NCBI GenBank assembly: GCA_039105265.1 | Contig: JAPFFF010000008.1 | Span: 5,828,001 to 5,892,000, forward strand | DNA from: Tritrichomonas musculus | Taxonomy: Eukaryota; Parabasalia; Tritrichomonadida; Tritrichomonadidae | Direction of reading: 5' to 3' | DNA length: 64,000 nt | Shown: one piece after another, positions 1 through 9,564 of the stretch | How the letters are laid out: the number at the start of each line of letters is the position of its first letter | Position numbering within the stretch: the first letter of the stretch is position 1 | Position numbers and translations under genes: made by a program | The notes under the pieces: model-generated | What the model was told of the DNA's origin: nothing | Databases searched by the model: none | Seen by the model: the letters and a program-made list of their open reading frames with translations, nothing else

Positions 1-1449
1 GGTAAAATTGAAGAAGCTTTGAAATGCATGAAAAATGCAGCTGATTTCGGTGATTCAGACGGACTTTATCATTATGGACTCATGATTGATAATGAAGACA
101 AAAAGAAAGCGTCGCAATACTACAAAAGAGCGGCTGATAAAGGGAATGTTCATGCAATGTATAACTATGGAAACATGCTTGATGAAGGCGCTGTTATTCC
201 AATGAATAAAGAAGAAGCAGCGAAGTATTACAAAATGGCAGCTGATCGAGGCTTTGTTGATGCAATTTACAACTACGGACTCATGATGAAGAATGGAATT
301 GGAATTCAAATGAACAAAGCAGAAGCTTCAAAGTATCTTAAAATGGCAGCCGATCATGGCAACGTTGGTGCCATGTGCAACTACGGACTGATGCTTGATG
401 ACGGGGATGGAATTCAACAGAATAAAAGTGAAGCAATTCGCTATTATAAAAAGGCAATAAAAAGAGGTGATTCTAATTCAATGTTTAATTATGGTGTCAT
501 GCTTTTGCTTGGTGATGGTGTTGAGCCAGACAAAGTCAAAGCACTTCGTTATTTTAAATGTGCTGCTGATAACGGACATGTTAAAGCGATGTTTAATTAT
601 GCAACTTCGTTAAGAAATGGTGATGGAATTCCTGTCAATCAAAAGAAGGCTGCTTATTATTTCAAACTGGCAGCTGATAGAAATCATGTTCAAGCGATGT
701 ATGATTATGGAATGATGCTGAAAAAAGGTGAAGGTATTAAATCTAACAAATCTGAAAGTCTTCAATATTTAAAAAACGCAGCTGATCGAAATCACATTCA
801 GGCAATGTTTGAATATGGAATGATGCTGAAGAAAGGCGAAGGAATTAAATCTGATAAATTAGAAAGTGCGAACTATTTGAAAATGGCTGCGGATGGTGGC
901 CACGTAAAGGCGATGTTTAAATTGGCTTTGTTGCTTGATGAAGGAAATGGAATTCAATGCAATAAAAAAGAAGCTGCAAAATATTATAAATTGGCTGCTG
1001 ATCAAGGAAATTCAGATGCAATGATTAATTATGGTGTCATGTTGGATAGTGGTGATGGAGTTCAATTGAATAAACAAGAGGCAATTAGATATTATAAATT
1101 AGCATCTGAGTTTGGAAATTTCACTGGTATTTTCAATATAGCGGTTATGTTGGATTACGGAAATGGTGTTGATGTTAATAAAAAAGAGGCAGCCGTTTAT
1201 TATAAAATTGCCGCTGATCACGGATTAGTCGATGCAATGTTTAATTACGCTTGTATGCTAAAAAATGGAGACGGAATTGACATTAATAAGATTGAGGCTG
1301 CTCGTTACTTTAAAATGGCAGCAGATCAAGGTCAGGTTGATGCAATGCTAAATTACGGATATATGAGGAAAAATGGAGATGGAGTTGAAATTAATAAAGA
1401 AGAAGCTGCTTATTATTTGAAAATGGCTGCTGATCAGAAAAAAACTTGA
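1..1449 (+). CDS. Sel1-repeat protein, 5' end outside window
   Basis: The frame is open from base 1, so the gene starts to the left of the window; the visible part is 482 codons plus TGA. The first ATG in view (base 28) lies inside a repeat and is unlikely to be the real start. The protein is about a dozen tandem Sel1-like repeats of roughly 36 residues, each with the pattern A-x-x-Y-x-K-x-A-A-D-x-G, then A-M-x-N-Y-G and a G-x-G-I loop. Sel1 repeats are TPR-like helical pairs that form superhelical scaffolds for protein binding; Sel1 proteins with this K-E-A-A-x-Y-Y-K pattern are greatly expanded in trichomonads. No enzyme domain, signal peptide or membrane segment is visible in this part. 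Missing N-terminal sequence could hold another domain, for example a kinase, as in some trichomonad Sel1 proteins. The family call is firm; the partner is unknown. Confidence 0.93.
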   Translation, partial: GKIEEALKCMKNAADFGDSDGLYHYGLMIDNEDKKKASQYYKRAADKGNVHAMYNYGNMLDEGAVIPMNKEEAAKYYKMAADRGFVDAIYNYGLMMKNGIGIQMNKAEASKYLKMAADHGNVGAMCNYGLMLDDGDGIQQNKSEAIRYYKKAIKRGDSNSMFNYGVMLLLGDGVEPDKVKALRYFKCAADNGHVKAMFNYATSLRNGDGIPVNQKKAAYYFKLAADRNHVQAMYDYGMMLKKGEGIKSNKSESLQYLKNAADRNHIQAMFEYGMMLKKGEGIKSDKLESANYLKMAADGGHVKAMFKLALLLDEGNGIQCNKKEAAKYYKLAADQGNSDAMINYGVMLDSGDGVQLNKQEAIRYYKLASEFGNFTGIFNIAVMLDYGNGVDVNKKEAAVYYKIAADHGLVDAMFNYACMLKNGDGIDINKIEAARYFKMAADQGQVDAMLNYGYMRKNGDGVEINKEEAAYYLKMAADQKKT

Positions 1450-1853
1450 TTTTATGAAAATTCTTCTCAGTTTGTTTGTTTGTTTGTTTGAATTTTGATT
1501 AATCTTGTTTAATTAGTTCTTACTAAATTAAAAAGTTAATGAATTATTGATCTTTTTGGAATTAAATTTATTGAATATATTGGTGTTGATATAGAAGTAT
1601 AAAAAAAAAAAAGATTTTTTGCATATGTTTAAAAAAAAAGAAGTTATTTGTAATCATCTAATACTTCATATTTGCTTTAATTAAAACATTAAATTTATAA
1701 AAGTGTCTAATATGTATCCAAATGAAATATTAAATTTAAAAAAAAAAAAAGTTGCTATTTTTGTATAATCCAATCTTATTTATATTCATAATCCATTTAA
1801 TTATAAAATTTATTTATTTATAAAACAATCAAAAATGAAAAAAAAAAAAAATA
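1450..1853. other. AT-rich spacer between convergent genes
   Basis: This spacer lies between the 3' ends of the Sel1 gene and the minus-strand ankyrin gene. It holds many A and T runs and no ORF or RNA gene that I can support. It probably contains both 3' untranslated ends. Confidence 0.7.
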
Positions 1854-2981
1854 TTATAAATTAAAATCGAATGGTTGCTGATATCTTTTGGAAGCCTTTT
1901 CAGCCTCAGATTTTTTGACGCTTTGAGCCACGACTTCATCGAATCGAGGATGTAGTTTCTTTAAAGCTAGTGTTAGTATCAGCGATCGAGCAAAGAAATC
2001 AACTTCATATGTTTTGATTCTTTTTGCTGTCTGATATTGTAAATCTCCTTTTTCAAATTGGGAAGGAGATAAAGCCAAAGAAAATGGTGATTGACTACTT
2101 TCTGTTAAGCAATGAATGATGCCTCCTTTATTATAGAGGATATCAACTATTTTCATATTATGCTCTTGAGCAGCTACATGCATTGGTGCCCATCCTTTTC
2201 TTCCACAGCATCCATTTGGATCTGCACCAAAATCTAGGAGCATTTGAACAACATGAGAGCTACCAGTTCGAATAACGTAATATAAAGTCGTCCAATTGCC
2301 AACAATAAGATTATCAATATTCATGCCATAATGTAAAAGAAGAGGAATTGCTTCAAAACAAGATGCATTTAAAAGATGAAGGATTGGAGGCCTGTCACGA
2401 ACTGAACGGTTTAAATCACATTTTTTCGTCTTTGTGAGAAACTCAATCGACAAAAAAGAGCCTGTTTTGCACGCTAAATGAATCGGGCATCCGTCAACTG
2501 ATTTTTCATCTAAATTAGCGCCTGAAATGTAAGCATATTTTAGTATCTCAACTCTGTCATATTCAGCAGCATAATGAATATAAGTTCTTTGGCGATTATC
2601 ATAAGCGTTTATATCAGCATTATGAGATTCAAGAAGTCGAATAAAAGCTAAGGAACCCCCTGCACCAGCAAAATGGATAGGAGATCTAAAAAATGCATCA
2701 CCTGTGGTAGGTGAAGCACCGTTCTGAAATAAGTACTCTCCTATTTTAATAGCATTATAATACGCTGCAATACAAAGCAAGCTAGGTTTATTTTTAAATA
2801 TTTCCCCAAATGCAGCAAACCTGTCGTCATTAAGCATAAAACTATCTGTTAAGGAATAATTTGATTTGAAGCGTTCAAGATTATCAAAACGGAATATTTC
2901 AGCAATCCTATTTTGTTCGATTATTTCGTCCATATTCATTGAATTGGTAAGGTTATTACTACTGTTGGTTGTTTTGCACAT
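1854..2981 (-). CDS. ankyrin-repeat protein
   Basis: 375 residues from the first ATG (complement of 2979-2981). A second in-frame ATG lies about 15 codons in and could also serve. Residues about 65-300 contain seven or so ankyrin repeats, seen as SPIHFAGAGGS, TYIHYAAEYDR, CPIHLACKTGS, TTLYYVIRTGS and APMHVAAQEHN, each followed by a second helix ending in LL.xGA(D/N) and a loop with D or N. The N-terminal 60 residues resemble the helical lead-in of trichomonad ankyrin proteins. The tail after residue 310 is charged and helical. There is no signal peptide or membrane segment, so it should be a soluble cytosolic scaffold. Ankyrin proteins form one of the largest families in trichomonads and their individual partners are mostly unknown, so I give no specific role. 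Confidence 0.92.
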   Translation of the reverse strand: MCKTTNSSNNLTNSMNMDEIIEQNRIAEIFRFDNLERFKSNYSLTDSFMLNDDRFAAFGEIFKNKPSLLCIAAYYNAIKIGEYLFQNGASPTTGDAFFRSPIHFAGAGGSLAFIRLLESHNADINAYDNRQRTYIHYAAEYDRVEILKYAYISGANLDEKSVDGCPIHLACKTGSFLSIEFLTKTKKCDLNRSVRDRPPILHLLNASCFEAIPLLLHYGMNIDNLIVGNWTTLYYVIRTGSSHVVQMLLDFGADPNGCCGRKGWAPMHVAAQEHNMKIVDILYNKGGIIHCLTESSQSPFSLALSPSQFEKGDLQYQTAKRIKTYEVDFFARSLILTLALKKLHPRFDEVVAQSVKKSEAEKASKRYQQPFDFNL

Positions 2982-3203
2982 TAACTTCTATATTTTCCAA
3001 AAAAAATAAAATTAAAATTTCAAAAATTTTAAATTGAAAAGATAAATGTCCTTAGTTTTTTCAAGACATTTATTCTTTATTATTTCTTTTTGTACATTTA
3101 TTAGATCTTTTTTGATAAATTTATTCAAACAGTAATTTATACCTTGATGGAAAATGTATAGAAACTTTTTGAATTATGAAGCGTTTATTAAAATTCGTTA
3201 CTT

Positions 3204-3209
3204 TCATTT
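3204..3209 (+). promoter_or_regulatory. initiator (Inr)-like motif
   Basis: TCATTT fits the trichomonad initiator consensus TCAYTW. Its A would give a 5' leader of about 16 bases before the ATG at 3222, the usual short leader in this group. Confidence 0.6.
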
Positions 3210-3221
3210 AAAGTTTTATTA

Positions 3222-4337
3222 ATGAGAGGAAAAAGTCATGTAATAGTTGTTGATCTTGGTGCATGCAACTGCAAAGTTGGTTTTGCAGGTGAAGATACTC
3301 CGCGTTCAATTTTTCCTACGCTTATAGCAAAAGTGAAAAATTTTGATCCTAAGCTTGACGTTTCTGCACATGATTTTTTGGTTGGAAGTATGCAGAATGC
3401 AAATGTAGATGTTTCTACTATTAGATGTCCTTTTAAAAATGGATTGGTTACTGCCAAAGACGATATTGAGAAGCTTTTTACGCACATATTTGAAAACGAA
3501 CTTCATGTTGATTCTGAAAAACGATCAATTGTACTTTCTGAACCAGTAGAAAATACAAGAGAAACTAGATCATGCTTTGCCGAAGTTTTGTTTGAAACTT
3601 TTCATATACCTTCAATTTTTATGGGATCATCTCCATCACTTGCTTTATATTCATCATGTGAAACTAGTGGAGTTGTTCTTGATGTTGGTGACAGTTTTGC
3701 TCAAGTTTCGTCTATTTATGAATGGACTCAAATGCCTCAAGCTTTAATTCGAAATAACCTTGGTGGCTTAACAGTGTCGAAATTTTTTCAGAAATCTCTC
3801 AAAGATACCAGTTATCATTTTACAAGTGCAAATGGTATTAATTTTGCTAAAGAACTTAAAGAAAAGATTGGCTTTGTTGCTCTTGATTACAAAGAAACTA
3901 TGTCTAATGAATCCAATACTTTAGTAGATTATCAGCTTAATCCAGATACTAAGATCAAAGTTGGACCTGAACGTTTCACATGCCCAGAATGTCTATTTCA
4001 ACCATCATTAGTTAGTTATGAGTGTGATAGTGTTTCTGGATTAATTCATGAATCAGTGATGAGGAGCGATATCGGCCTTCGTGACGAACTTTTAAGTAAT
4101 ATTGTCATTTCAAGTGGAACAACATTAATTAAAGGATTTGAAGAGAGGCTTCAAAAAGAATTAACATCTTTATTTGATGGAAGAGAAATAACAATAAATG
4201 CAAATCCTAAAAGATTAAATGCAGTTTGGATCGGAGGATCAATTGTCGGTTCATTGGCCCTCTTTTCGCAAATGGTTGTTACAAGAGAAGAATTCAAAGA
4301 AGTTGGCTCATCTGCTTTGATGAGAAGATTTTATTAA
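3222..4337 (+). CDS. divergent actin / actin-related protein
   Basis: 371 residues, close to the 375 of conventional actin. The ATP-binding frame of the actin fold is visible in order: phosphate-1 loop DLGACNCKVGFAGED near the N-terminus; phosphate-2 loop LDVGDSFAQVSSIYE near residue 150 (actin DSGDGVTH); the adenosine region ISSGTTLIKGFEERL near 290; and the C-terminal WIGGSIVGSL followed by an F-x-E-x-G stretch matching the end of actin. Large parts in between, notably the DNase-loop area and the TSANGINFAKELKEKIGFVALDY region, differ from conventional actin, so I regard it as a divergent actin paralogue or orphan Arp. I cannot assign it to Arp2/3, dynactin or a chromatin-remodelling class. 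Its own Inr-like motif lies 16 bases upstream. Role in filaments versus nuclear complexes is undecided. Confidence 0.88.
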   Translation: MRGKSHVIVVDLGACNCKVGFAGEDTPRSIFPTLIAKVKNFDPKLDVSAHDFLVGSMQNANVDVSTIRCPFKNGLVTAKDDIEKLFTHIFENELHVDSEKRSIVLSEPVENTRETRSCFAEVLFETFHIPSIFMGSSPSLALYSSCETSGVVLDVGDSFAQVSSIYEWTQMPQALIRNNLGGLTVSKFFQKSLKDTSYHFTSANGINFAKELKEKIGFVALDYKETMSNESNTLVDYQLNPDTKIKVGPERFTCPECLFQPSLVSYECDSVSGLIHESVMRSDIGLRDELLSNIVISSGTTLIKGFEERLQKELTSLFDGREITINANPKRLNAVWIGGSIVGSLALFSQMVVTREEFKEVGSSALMRRFY

Positions 4338-4684
4338 TGATTTTTATTTGTTATGAATATAATATAAAAAGATTAAAGCTATAAAACTAATAAACATGTG
4401 TATTTACTACGAATTTTCATTTATTTGCTACATTATTTTAATAGTTATTTACTTCAAATTATGTCATATATAAGCAAAAGATAATAATATAAGATCTGTG
4501 CTTTAATTGTGCATTAACACGCTCATTTTACTATTTTTCAATGACAAATTTAAGTTTCATAAAAAACGAATTCTTTTGAAATAAAAATGTCTTAATTTTA
4601 TTTGAGAAGAATAAATGGTCAGAATTTATTGAAAAAAAATCATTCTCACTCTGAAAATTGGAAAATTTTAGAAATTTTAAATTG
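4338..4684. other. intergenic spacer upstream of HECT gene
   Basis: AT-rich sequence between the actin-like and HECT genes. Near-matches to the Inr (TCATTC, TCACTC at about 4640-4650) lie about 40 bases before the HECT ATG. Nothing else is supported. Confidence 0.55.
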
Positions 4685-7600
4685 ATGGATTTTGATCTGA
4701 CTGACTTGATTTCTCGTGCCCAAAATATCATTGAAAGCCTCCCAACTTCATCAGATGTTGAAAAAATAGAAAATCTTCAAGACCTCGCCGAAATTTTTAT
4801 ATACGCTGGTCCTGAGCTATTATCGGTTATTGACTCAAAACAATTGATTCTAACACTTATTAATTGTTTTAGAGAATCAGATGATAATGAAGTTCTCGAC
4901 TTTTCATCAACATGTATGGTTAATTTTATTGATACTTTTGATCCAAGACCTTCAATTTTTCTCAGAAATGATATTATTCCTTTGTTTGCAGAAAAATTTG
5001 ATAAAGGACTTAGTTTATCGGTTACTGGGAATTGTATTAAAATTATAAAGTTTCTTGTTGAAAACGAGCCTCAGCTTATCGGAACGCAATTTGGAGTTTT
5101 AAGACTCCTGAGAATTTTAGATACGCTTAGAACAGCAGATCAAAGATCTGCGATGCACTGTATTAGTAGTATGTATGGGTATAACTTAACTCCTGAAATT
5201 GCTGAATACATACCAAAATTATGTTTGATGTTAAATTCAACTGATAAATTCTTACAAAAAAGAGCAGTTGCATCACTTTCAAAAATGATACCAGCAATGT
5301 CGGACAATACATACAAAAAAGAAATGATGGATCCACTACAATTTTTTGTTATGCAAGAAGAAGATCTCAGCTCTCTTGAATCGATTCTTGGTGTAATGAG
5401 TGAATCATCAAAAAAAGTTTCTTTTGCTCAACTTATTATTGATTGTAAATTTGATTTCTCAAGATGCTTATCTGAACAATTTGCAAACAAAAACAAAGAA
5501 ATTCCAAATAAAGTACTAAATTTGCTCCTTAATATATTTCCACCAGCCGAATTTCCGCCAGATTATTGGGATAAGCCGCATGATCTAGCAAATGGTCTGA
5601 AAGAGTATTCTGAACAAGTTGTTAAATATGCCCTACCTTTTTTAGAAATATCTAATGGTAATGAAAAGCTTTTGCTTGCCTTGTTATGCGTTTGTCAAAG
5701 ATTATCGCCATTTGATTATCCTCCTGGCATATTTCCAAAAATCAGCTCAATTCTTCAAGATTTGTCATTGCCTCAATTTGTTCTTCTCTTCGCACTTACA
5801 GCTAATCCTAAATTTGATCCATTAATAGTATCTAGTGGTATTTTCACTCAACTTAAAGATAATCGCCCAAAGGAGCAAAAATTAACTAAATGGTATGAAG
5901 ATAATATTGTCTTACTTTCTATGAGAATCGGAAGCAATTTCAAAAATATATTTGATGGGAAAGAATTCAATACCTTTGAAGAACTTATTCATTTTCTTGA
6001 ATCAAATAAATTTACTCCATTTGAATTTGAAGAAGCAAATATTGCTGAGAAAGCCTTAAACCTTCTTCGTAATACTACTAAGTACGATTCGAGCGATGAT
6101 ATCAATCCAAATAGCAATGATCTCAAGCTGCTCCTCGATATTTGTAAGCAAATGATAGCGAATACTCCAGCTCCATGTCCAACTGATATTTGCAACGACC
6201 ACAATCCAAATGATTTCGCTCAAGGAATGCTAAATCTTCAGGTTGTTCTTGAAGGTGAGTTTGACCAAAATATTACTATTAGATATACAGGTCTTTTTGT
6301 GTCTATTGAAGCATGGTATAACCGAGATGTTAAGAATATGCCAGATGATGCATTCATTTCAGCTAATCAAGAATTAGCTAATATTATTCAAATTGAGCAT
6401 CCAGATCGTTTATCATTAACAGAAGTTGGTATTCTTAATCGAGCTTTCAAAACGCCTGGATATAAAAAATTCAAATATAGGATGAATGGAATTGTTTATT
6501 CATACCTCGACTTTTTATTCCAAAGTTTCGTTCGTTCATTAGATAAACCATCAGACTATCAAACTGTTGTTCCAAAAATTGAATTGATAGAAGAAGACGA
6601 GAACGAGAGTGACAATTTATTATTAATTAATACACTTAAAACACCAGATTTTGATGTTAGCAAAACAACTAAATTACTTGATCTAATTTCATTAATACAT
6701 GAAAAATGTCCTAAGTTTGACTTTTTATGTCCAGAATTAGAAAAACGACTCCGACGTCAAACTACTTTTTACAATACAGTTGGAAGATTCACGCCAGCTT
6801 CGCGATTGGTTCCCAAATATCCTTTCATATTTTCACAAGACTTTCGACTTATTCTCTACAAGCTTACTTCCCTTGATCTTTTCTCATCGTTATCAGTTGC
6901 GAATGCTACGATATTCAAACGTGCAGATTCACTTTTAGAAGGAAAAATGCATTTTATGTGTAGAATTAGGAGAGATAATATTTTCGAAGACGGTATAAAA
7001 TTGCTTAATTCGGTTGGTCCTGGATGTGTCCAATTTGATATTTCATTTGATGATGAGCCAGGATTTGGATCTGGTCCAATGCATGAATTCATTGCTTTAA
7101 TGTCGACAGAGTTTTCAAAGAAATCACGCCAAATGTGGCGAAATGTAAAAGAATCTACTGATGGCATTGTAGTTGGAGAAAATGGTTATTTCCCTGCTCC
7201 TAATGCAGATCCTGAATTATTCTATACACTCGGAATTTTATGTGGTAAAGCTCTTCAAGCTGGAATTCCGGTGCCAATTCCATTTAATACTGAATTCTTC
7301 AAACTTCTTCGAGATGAACCTGTTGATTTGAAACGAATTGACCTTGCTTTCTATAATTCATTAAAACCAGCTAATAAAGAAGGCTTTCTTGGGCTTTATT
7401 TTGTTTATCCAGGAATTGATACAATGGAATTGATTCCAAATGGTTCAAACATTGAGGTAACAAATGATAATGTTGACGATTATATTAATTATGTAGAGAA
7501 GTTTACTATCGATGGCCCCCAAATTAAAAGAATAAGAAATAGATTTTTGGATGGTTTCCATAAAATTGTACTCGGAGATATGGAGAAGTCACTCCTATCG

Positions 7601-8002
7601 GCAGAAGAAATGAATTATTTAATATCTGGTGATAAAATATCTGTTTCAATGGAAGATTTGATGGAAAACATCATCCTTGAGCACGGATATGACTCGAATT
7701 CGCCAGAAATTAAAATGTTGTTCGAGGCCATTCTTGAGATGAATGATGAAGATCGTGCAATGTTCTTCAAGTTTATAACAGGAACTGATAGATTGCCTAT
7801 AGGTGGACTCTCTAATTTATCACCTAAAGTTAAAGTTGCAAAGAGAGTTCTCGAGTATGGTCAGAGACCTGATGATGCCCTTCCAACAGTTTCTACTTGT
7901 TCATATTATTTCAAGATGCCAGCATATTCAAATAAGGAGACATTAATGAAGAAAATTAAAATTGCTATTCATGAAGGACAAAATGCATTTTTGCTTTCCT
8001 GA
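4685..8002 (+). CDS. HECT-type E3 ubiquitin ligase, TRIP12/UFD4-like
   Basis: 1,105 residues from the ATG at 4685; the frame is open nine codons further up, but only from a TTG, so the ATG is preferred. The N-terminal ~400 residues are helical and armadillo/HEAT-like, as in TRIP12, UPL3 and Ufd4. A low-similarity middle follows, then a C-terminal HECT domain of about 350 residues starting near FDDEPGFGSGPMHEFIALM. The active-site cysteine sits in LPTVSTCSYYFKMPAYS at residue 1072 (codon 7898-7900), followed by the usual short tail ending near the conserved Phe (NAFLLS). It should take ubiquitin from an E2 onto this Cys and pass it to substrate lysines. The armadillo part plus the HECT type points to the TRIP12/UFD4/UPL3 group (ubiquitin-fusion degradation and nuclear quality control); that subfamily call is inference. 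The gene looks intact. Confidence 0.93.
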   Translation: MDFDLTDLISRAQNIIESLPTSSDVEKIENLQDLAEIFIYAGPELLSVIDSKQLILTLINCFRESDDNEVLDFSSTCMVNFIDTFDPRPSIFLRNDIIPLFAEKFDKGLSLSVTGNCIKIIKFLVENEPQLIGTQFGVLRLLRILDTLRTADQRSAMHCISSMYGYNLTPEIAEYIPKLCLMLNSTDKFLQKRAVASLSKMIPAMSDNTYKKEMMDPLQFFVMQEEDLSSLESILGVMSESSKKVSFAQLIIDCKFDFSRCLSEQFANKNKEIPNKVLNLLLNIFPPAEFPPDYWDKPHDLANGLKEYSEQVVKYALPFLEISNGNEKLLLALLCVCQRLSPFDYPPGIFPKISSILQDLSLPQFVLLFALTANPKFDPLIVSSGIFTQLKDNRPKEQKLTKWYEDNIVLLSMRIGSNFKNIFDGKEFNTFEELIHFLESNKFTPFEFEEANIAEKALNLLRNTTKYDSSDDINPNSNDLKLLLDICKQMIANTPAPCPTDICNDHNPNDFAQGMLNLQVVLEGEFDQNITIRYTGLFVSIEAWYNRDVKNMPDDAFISANQELANIIQIEHPDRLSLTEVGILNRAFKTPGYKKFKYRMNGIVYSYLDFLFQSFVRSLDKPSDYQTVVPKIELIEEDENESDNLLLINTLKTPDFDVSKTTKLLDLISLIHEKCPKFDFLCPELEKRLRRQTTFYNTVGRFTPASRLVPKYPFIFSQDFRLILYKLTSLDLFSSLSVANATIFKRADSLLEGKMHFMCRIRRDNIFEDGIKLLNSVGPGCVQFDISFDDEPGFGSGPMHEFIALMSTEFSKKSRQMWRNVKESTDGIVVGENGYFPAPNADPELFYTLGILCGKALQAGIPVPIPFNTEFFKLLRDEPVDLKRIDLAFYNSLKPANKEGFLGLYFVYPGIDTMELIPNGSNIEVTNDNVDDYINYVEKFTIDGPQIKRIRNRFLDGFHKIVLGDMEKSLLSAEEMNYLISGDKISVSMEDLMENIILEHGYDSNSPEIKMLFEAILEMNDEDRAMFFKFITGTDRLPIGGLSNLSPKVKVAKRVLEYGQRPDDALPTVSTCSYYFKMPAYSNKETLMKKIKIAIHEGQNAFLLS

Positions 8003-8350
8003 AAAAAAAAAATTAAGGCAATTTTTTATTTTGATTGATTTTTTTCTCTAAATTTGAATGGAATCTTGATTAATCAAGACTAGCGTTACATTGTAAAAAT
8101 TTTTTCATTATTAATAGTGATGTTTTTTTTTTTTTTTTTTTTTTTTATCTTTCCATCTTTTTAATACAATGCTCTTTATAAATTGTGAATTCAATATTTC
8201 ATTAAATGAAACAGGTTTAAGCGTTGATTCTCGAAATGATATTCATCATAAATTCAAAATAAAAATTGAATAATTCTATCAAAAAGTTTTAGTAATATAA
8301 TTCTGGCAATAAATGGTCGTAAGTAAATATTTATTGAATTTGTTACTGAT
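8003..8350. other. AT-rich spacer with a 24-base T run
   Basis: Spacer between the HECT and AMMECR1 genes. It contains an uninterrupted run of 24 T at 8123-8146, and no ORF or RNA gene I can support. Confidence 0.65.
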
Positions 8351-8941
8351 ATGATGTCAAGTAATTCTCAACCAGCAACCAAAGAGCTATGCTATTTATG
8401 TTTTGAAGCTCTTGAAAACAAGGTGCTTGGTCAAAATCTCAATAAGGTTTCTGCCCAAGTTGTTAAGAAAACTGATGTTGCTTATCCAATGTTTGTAACT
8501 TGGAAAATTGGAGACAATTTAAGAGGATGTATTGGAAATTTCCAACCTCAGCCACTTTATAAAGGTCTTCAGGAATATGCCCTTATTTCAGGCTTACGTG
8601 ATTACCGATTTGATCCAATTCAAGCAAATGAAATTCCAAAATTAAATGTAGGTATCTCACTTTTACATACATTCGAAGACGCCAAAGATGCGCTCGATTG
8701 GGAAGTTGGCAAGCATGGAATTCGATTGTTTATCGATGGTCATAGTGCCACTTTTCTACCAGAAGTTGCTGAAGAAGAGCATTGGACTAAGGAAGAAACA
8801 CTTAAAGAATTAGCCATGAAAGCAGGATTTTGGAGCAATTATGATAAAGCAGCAATGGATAGATCCAGGGTTGAACGCTATCAATCTTCAAAGTGTAAAG
8901 CAACTTATGATGAATACAAAGCGTTTGTTAATTCTCATTAA
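8351..8941 (+). CDS. AMMECR1-domain protein
   Basis: 196 residues, nearly all one AMMECR1 domain. The hallmark LRGCIG motif is present (residues about 57-62), followed by GLQEYALISGLRDYRFDPI, the strand pattern LNVGISLL, the G-x-H-G-I-R-L segment and a C-terminal helix rich in W, Y and charged residues (ERYQSSKCKATYDEY). The family is found in archaea, bacteria and nearly all eukaryotes; human AMMECR1 is linked to a contiguous-gene syndrome. The biochemical function is unsettled; the conserved LRGCIG suggests a binding or catalytic site. Start: two ATG codons in tandem at 8351 and 8354; I took the first. No signal peptide is seen, so it is probably cytosolic or nuclear. Length is near that of archaeal members, so there is little extra sequence. 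Confidence 0.95.
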   Translation: MMSSNSQPATKELCYLCFEALENKVLGQNLNKVSAQVVKKTDVAYPMFVTWKIGDNLRGCIGNFQPQPLYKGLQEYALISGLRDYRFDPIQANEIPKLNVGISLLHTFEDAKDALDWEVGKHGIRLFIDGHSATFLPEVAEEEHWTKEETLKELAMKAGFWSNYDKAAMDRSRVERYQSSKCKATYDEYKAFVNSH

Positions 8942-9057
8942 TCATTTTAATTTTAAATTAATGATATTTTTAGTTACGAGTTAAAGATGTATTTTAATAA
9001 AAGCATTACTTATTAATTATTTCAAATAATTTAGCTTTAATTTTTGGATGGTTCTCA

Positions 9058-9252
9058 TCATTCTTGATTAGAATATTTTGGTTTTTTGGGACTAGTAATT
9101 TGAGTTGGTCCAGAAGTATAAGTTATTTTACTGTAAATAACTCCAGGTGATTCGTTACTATAAAAGCATCCATTCTCTGATGCTTGTTCTTTATTTGATT
9201 CAATTAAAAGAATTAATATAGAAGATACATCAACTTGAACTTCATTTGTCAT
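9058..9252 (-). CDS. small hypothetical protein (64 aa)
   Basis: 64 codons from the ATG complement of 9250-9252. I do not recognise the protein. It starts with a short helix (VDVSSILILLIES), then a segment with ENGCFYSNESPGVIYSK, and ends in a lysine- and proline-rich tail. What makes it more than a chance ORF is a perfect trichomonad Inr (TCATTT) 9 bases upstream of the ATG. The gap between the convergent AMMECR1 gene and the BspA-like gene is otherwise empty. It is too short for a domain call and could still be spurious. Confidence 0.5.
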   Translation of the reverse strand: MTNEVQVDVSSILILLIESNKEQASENGCFYSNESPGVIYSKITYTSGPTQITSPKKPKYSNQE

Positions 9253-9257
9253 TGAAA

Positions 9258-9263
9258 AAATGA
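9258..9263 (-). promoter_or_regulatory. initiator (Inr)-like motif
   Basis: Read on the minus strand this is TCATTT, fitting TCAYTW. It would start transcription 9 bases before the ATG of the small 64-codon ORF. It is one of the main reasons to believe that ORF. Confidence 0.5.
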
Positions 9264-9564
9264 TCAAACTTTATGAAAATTTTCTATTTCTTTTCTCAAA
9301 AAGTTCTTTAAAAAAAAAGTTCAAAGATTCACAATGAATAACCTTATTAGCATTCTAATATTGTCATTTGAATTCATATAAAACTCACTTAACATAATTA
9401 CAAAACAAATCTATATTGATAATCTTATATTAATTTTGAATAAAATTGATATTCTATTTATAAAGCAAAATACAATACTTTTTAAATTAATTCATACTAT
9501 ACTTATATAACATCCAATAAAAAAGTAAATCTTAAAAAAAAAAAAATTATTTATATATTTAAAA
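9264..9564. other. AT-rich spacer
   Basis: Spacer between two minus-strand genes. It should hold the 3' end of the BspA-like gene and the promoter of the small gene. No ORF or RNA gene is supported. Confidence 0.6.

Noticed and set aside
4658-4684. TTG at 4658 as start of the HECT ligase
   Set aside because: An ATG lies nine codons in, non-ATG starts are not expected here, and the extra residues have no family support.
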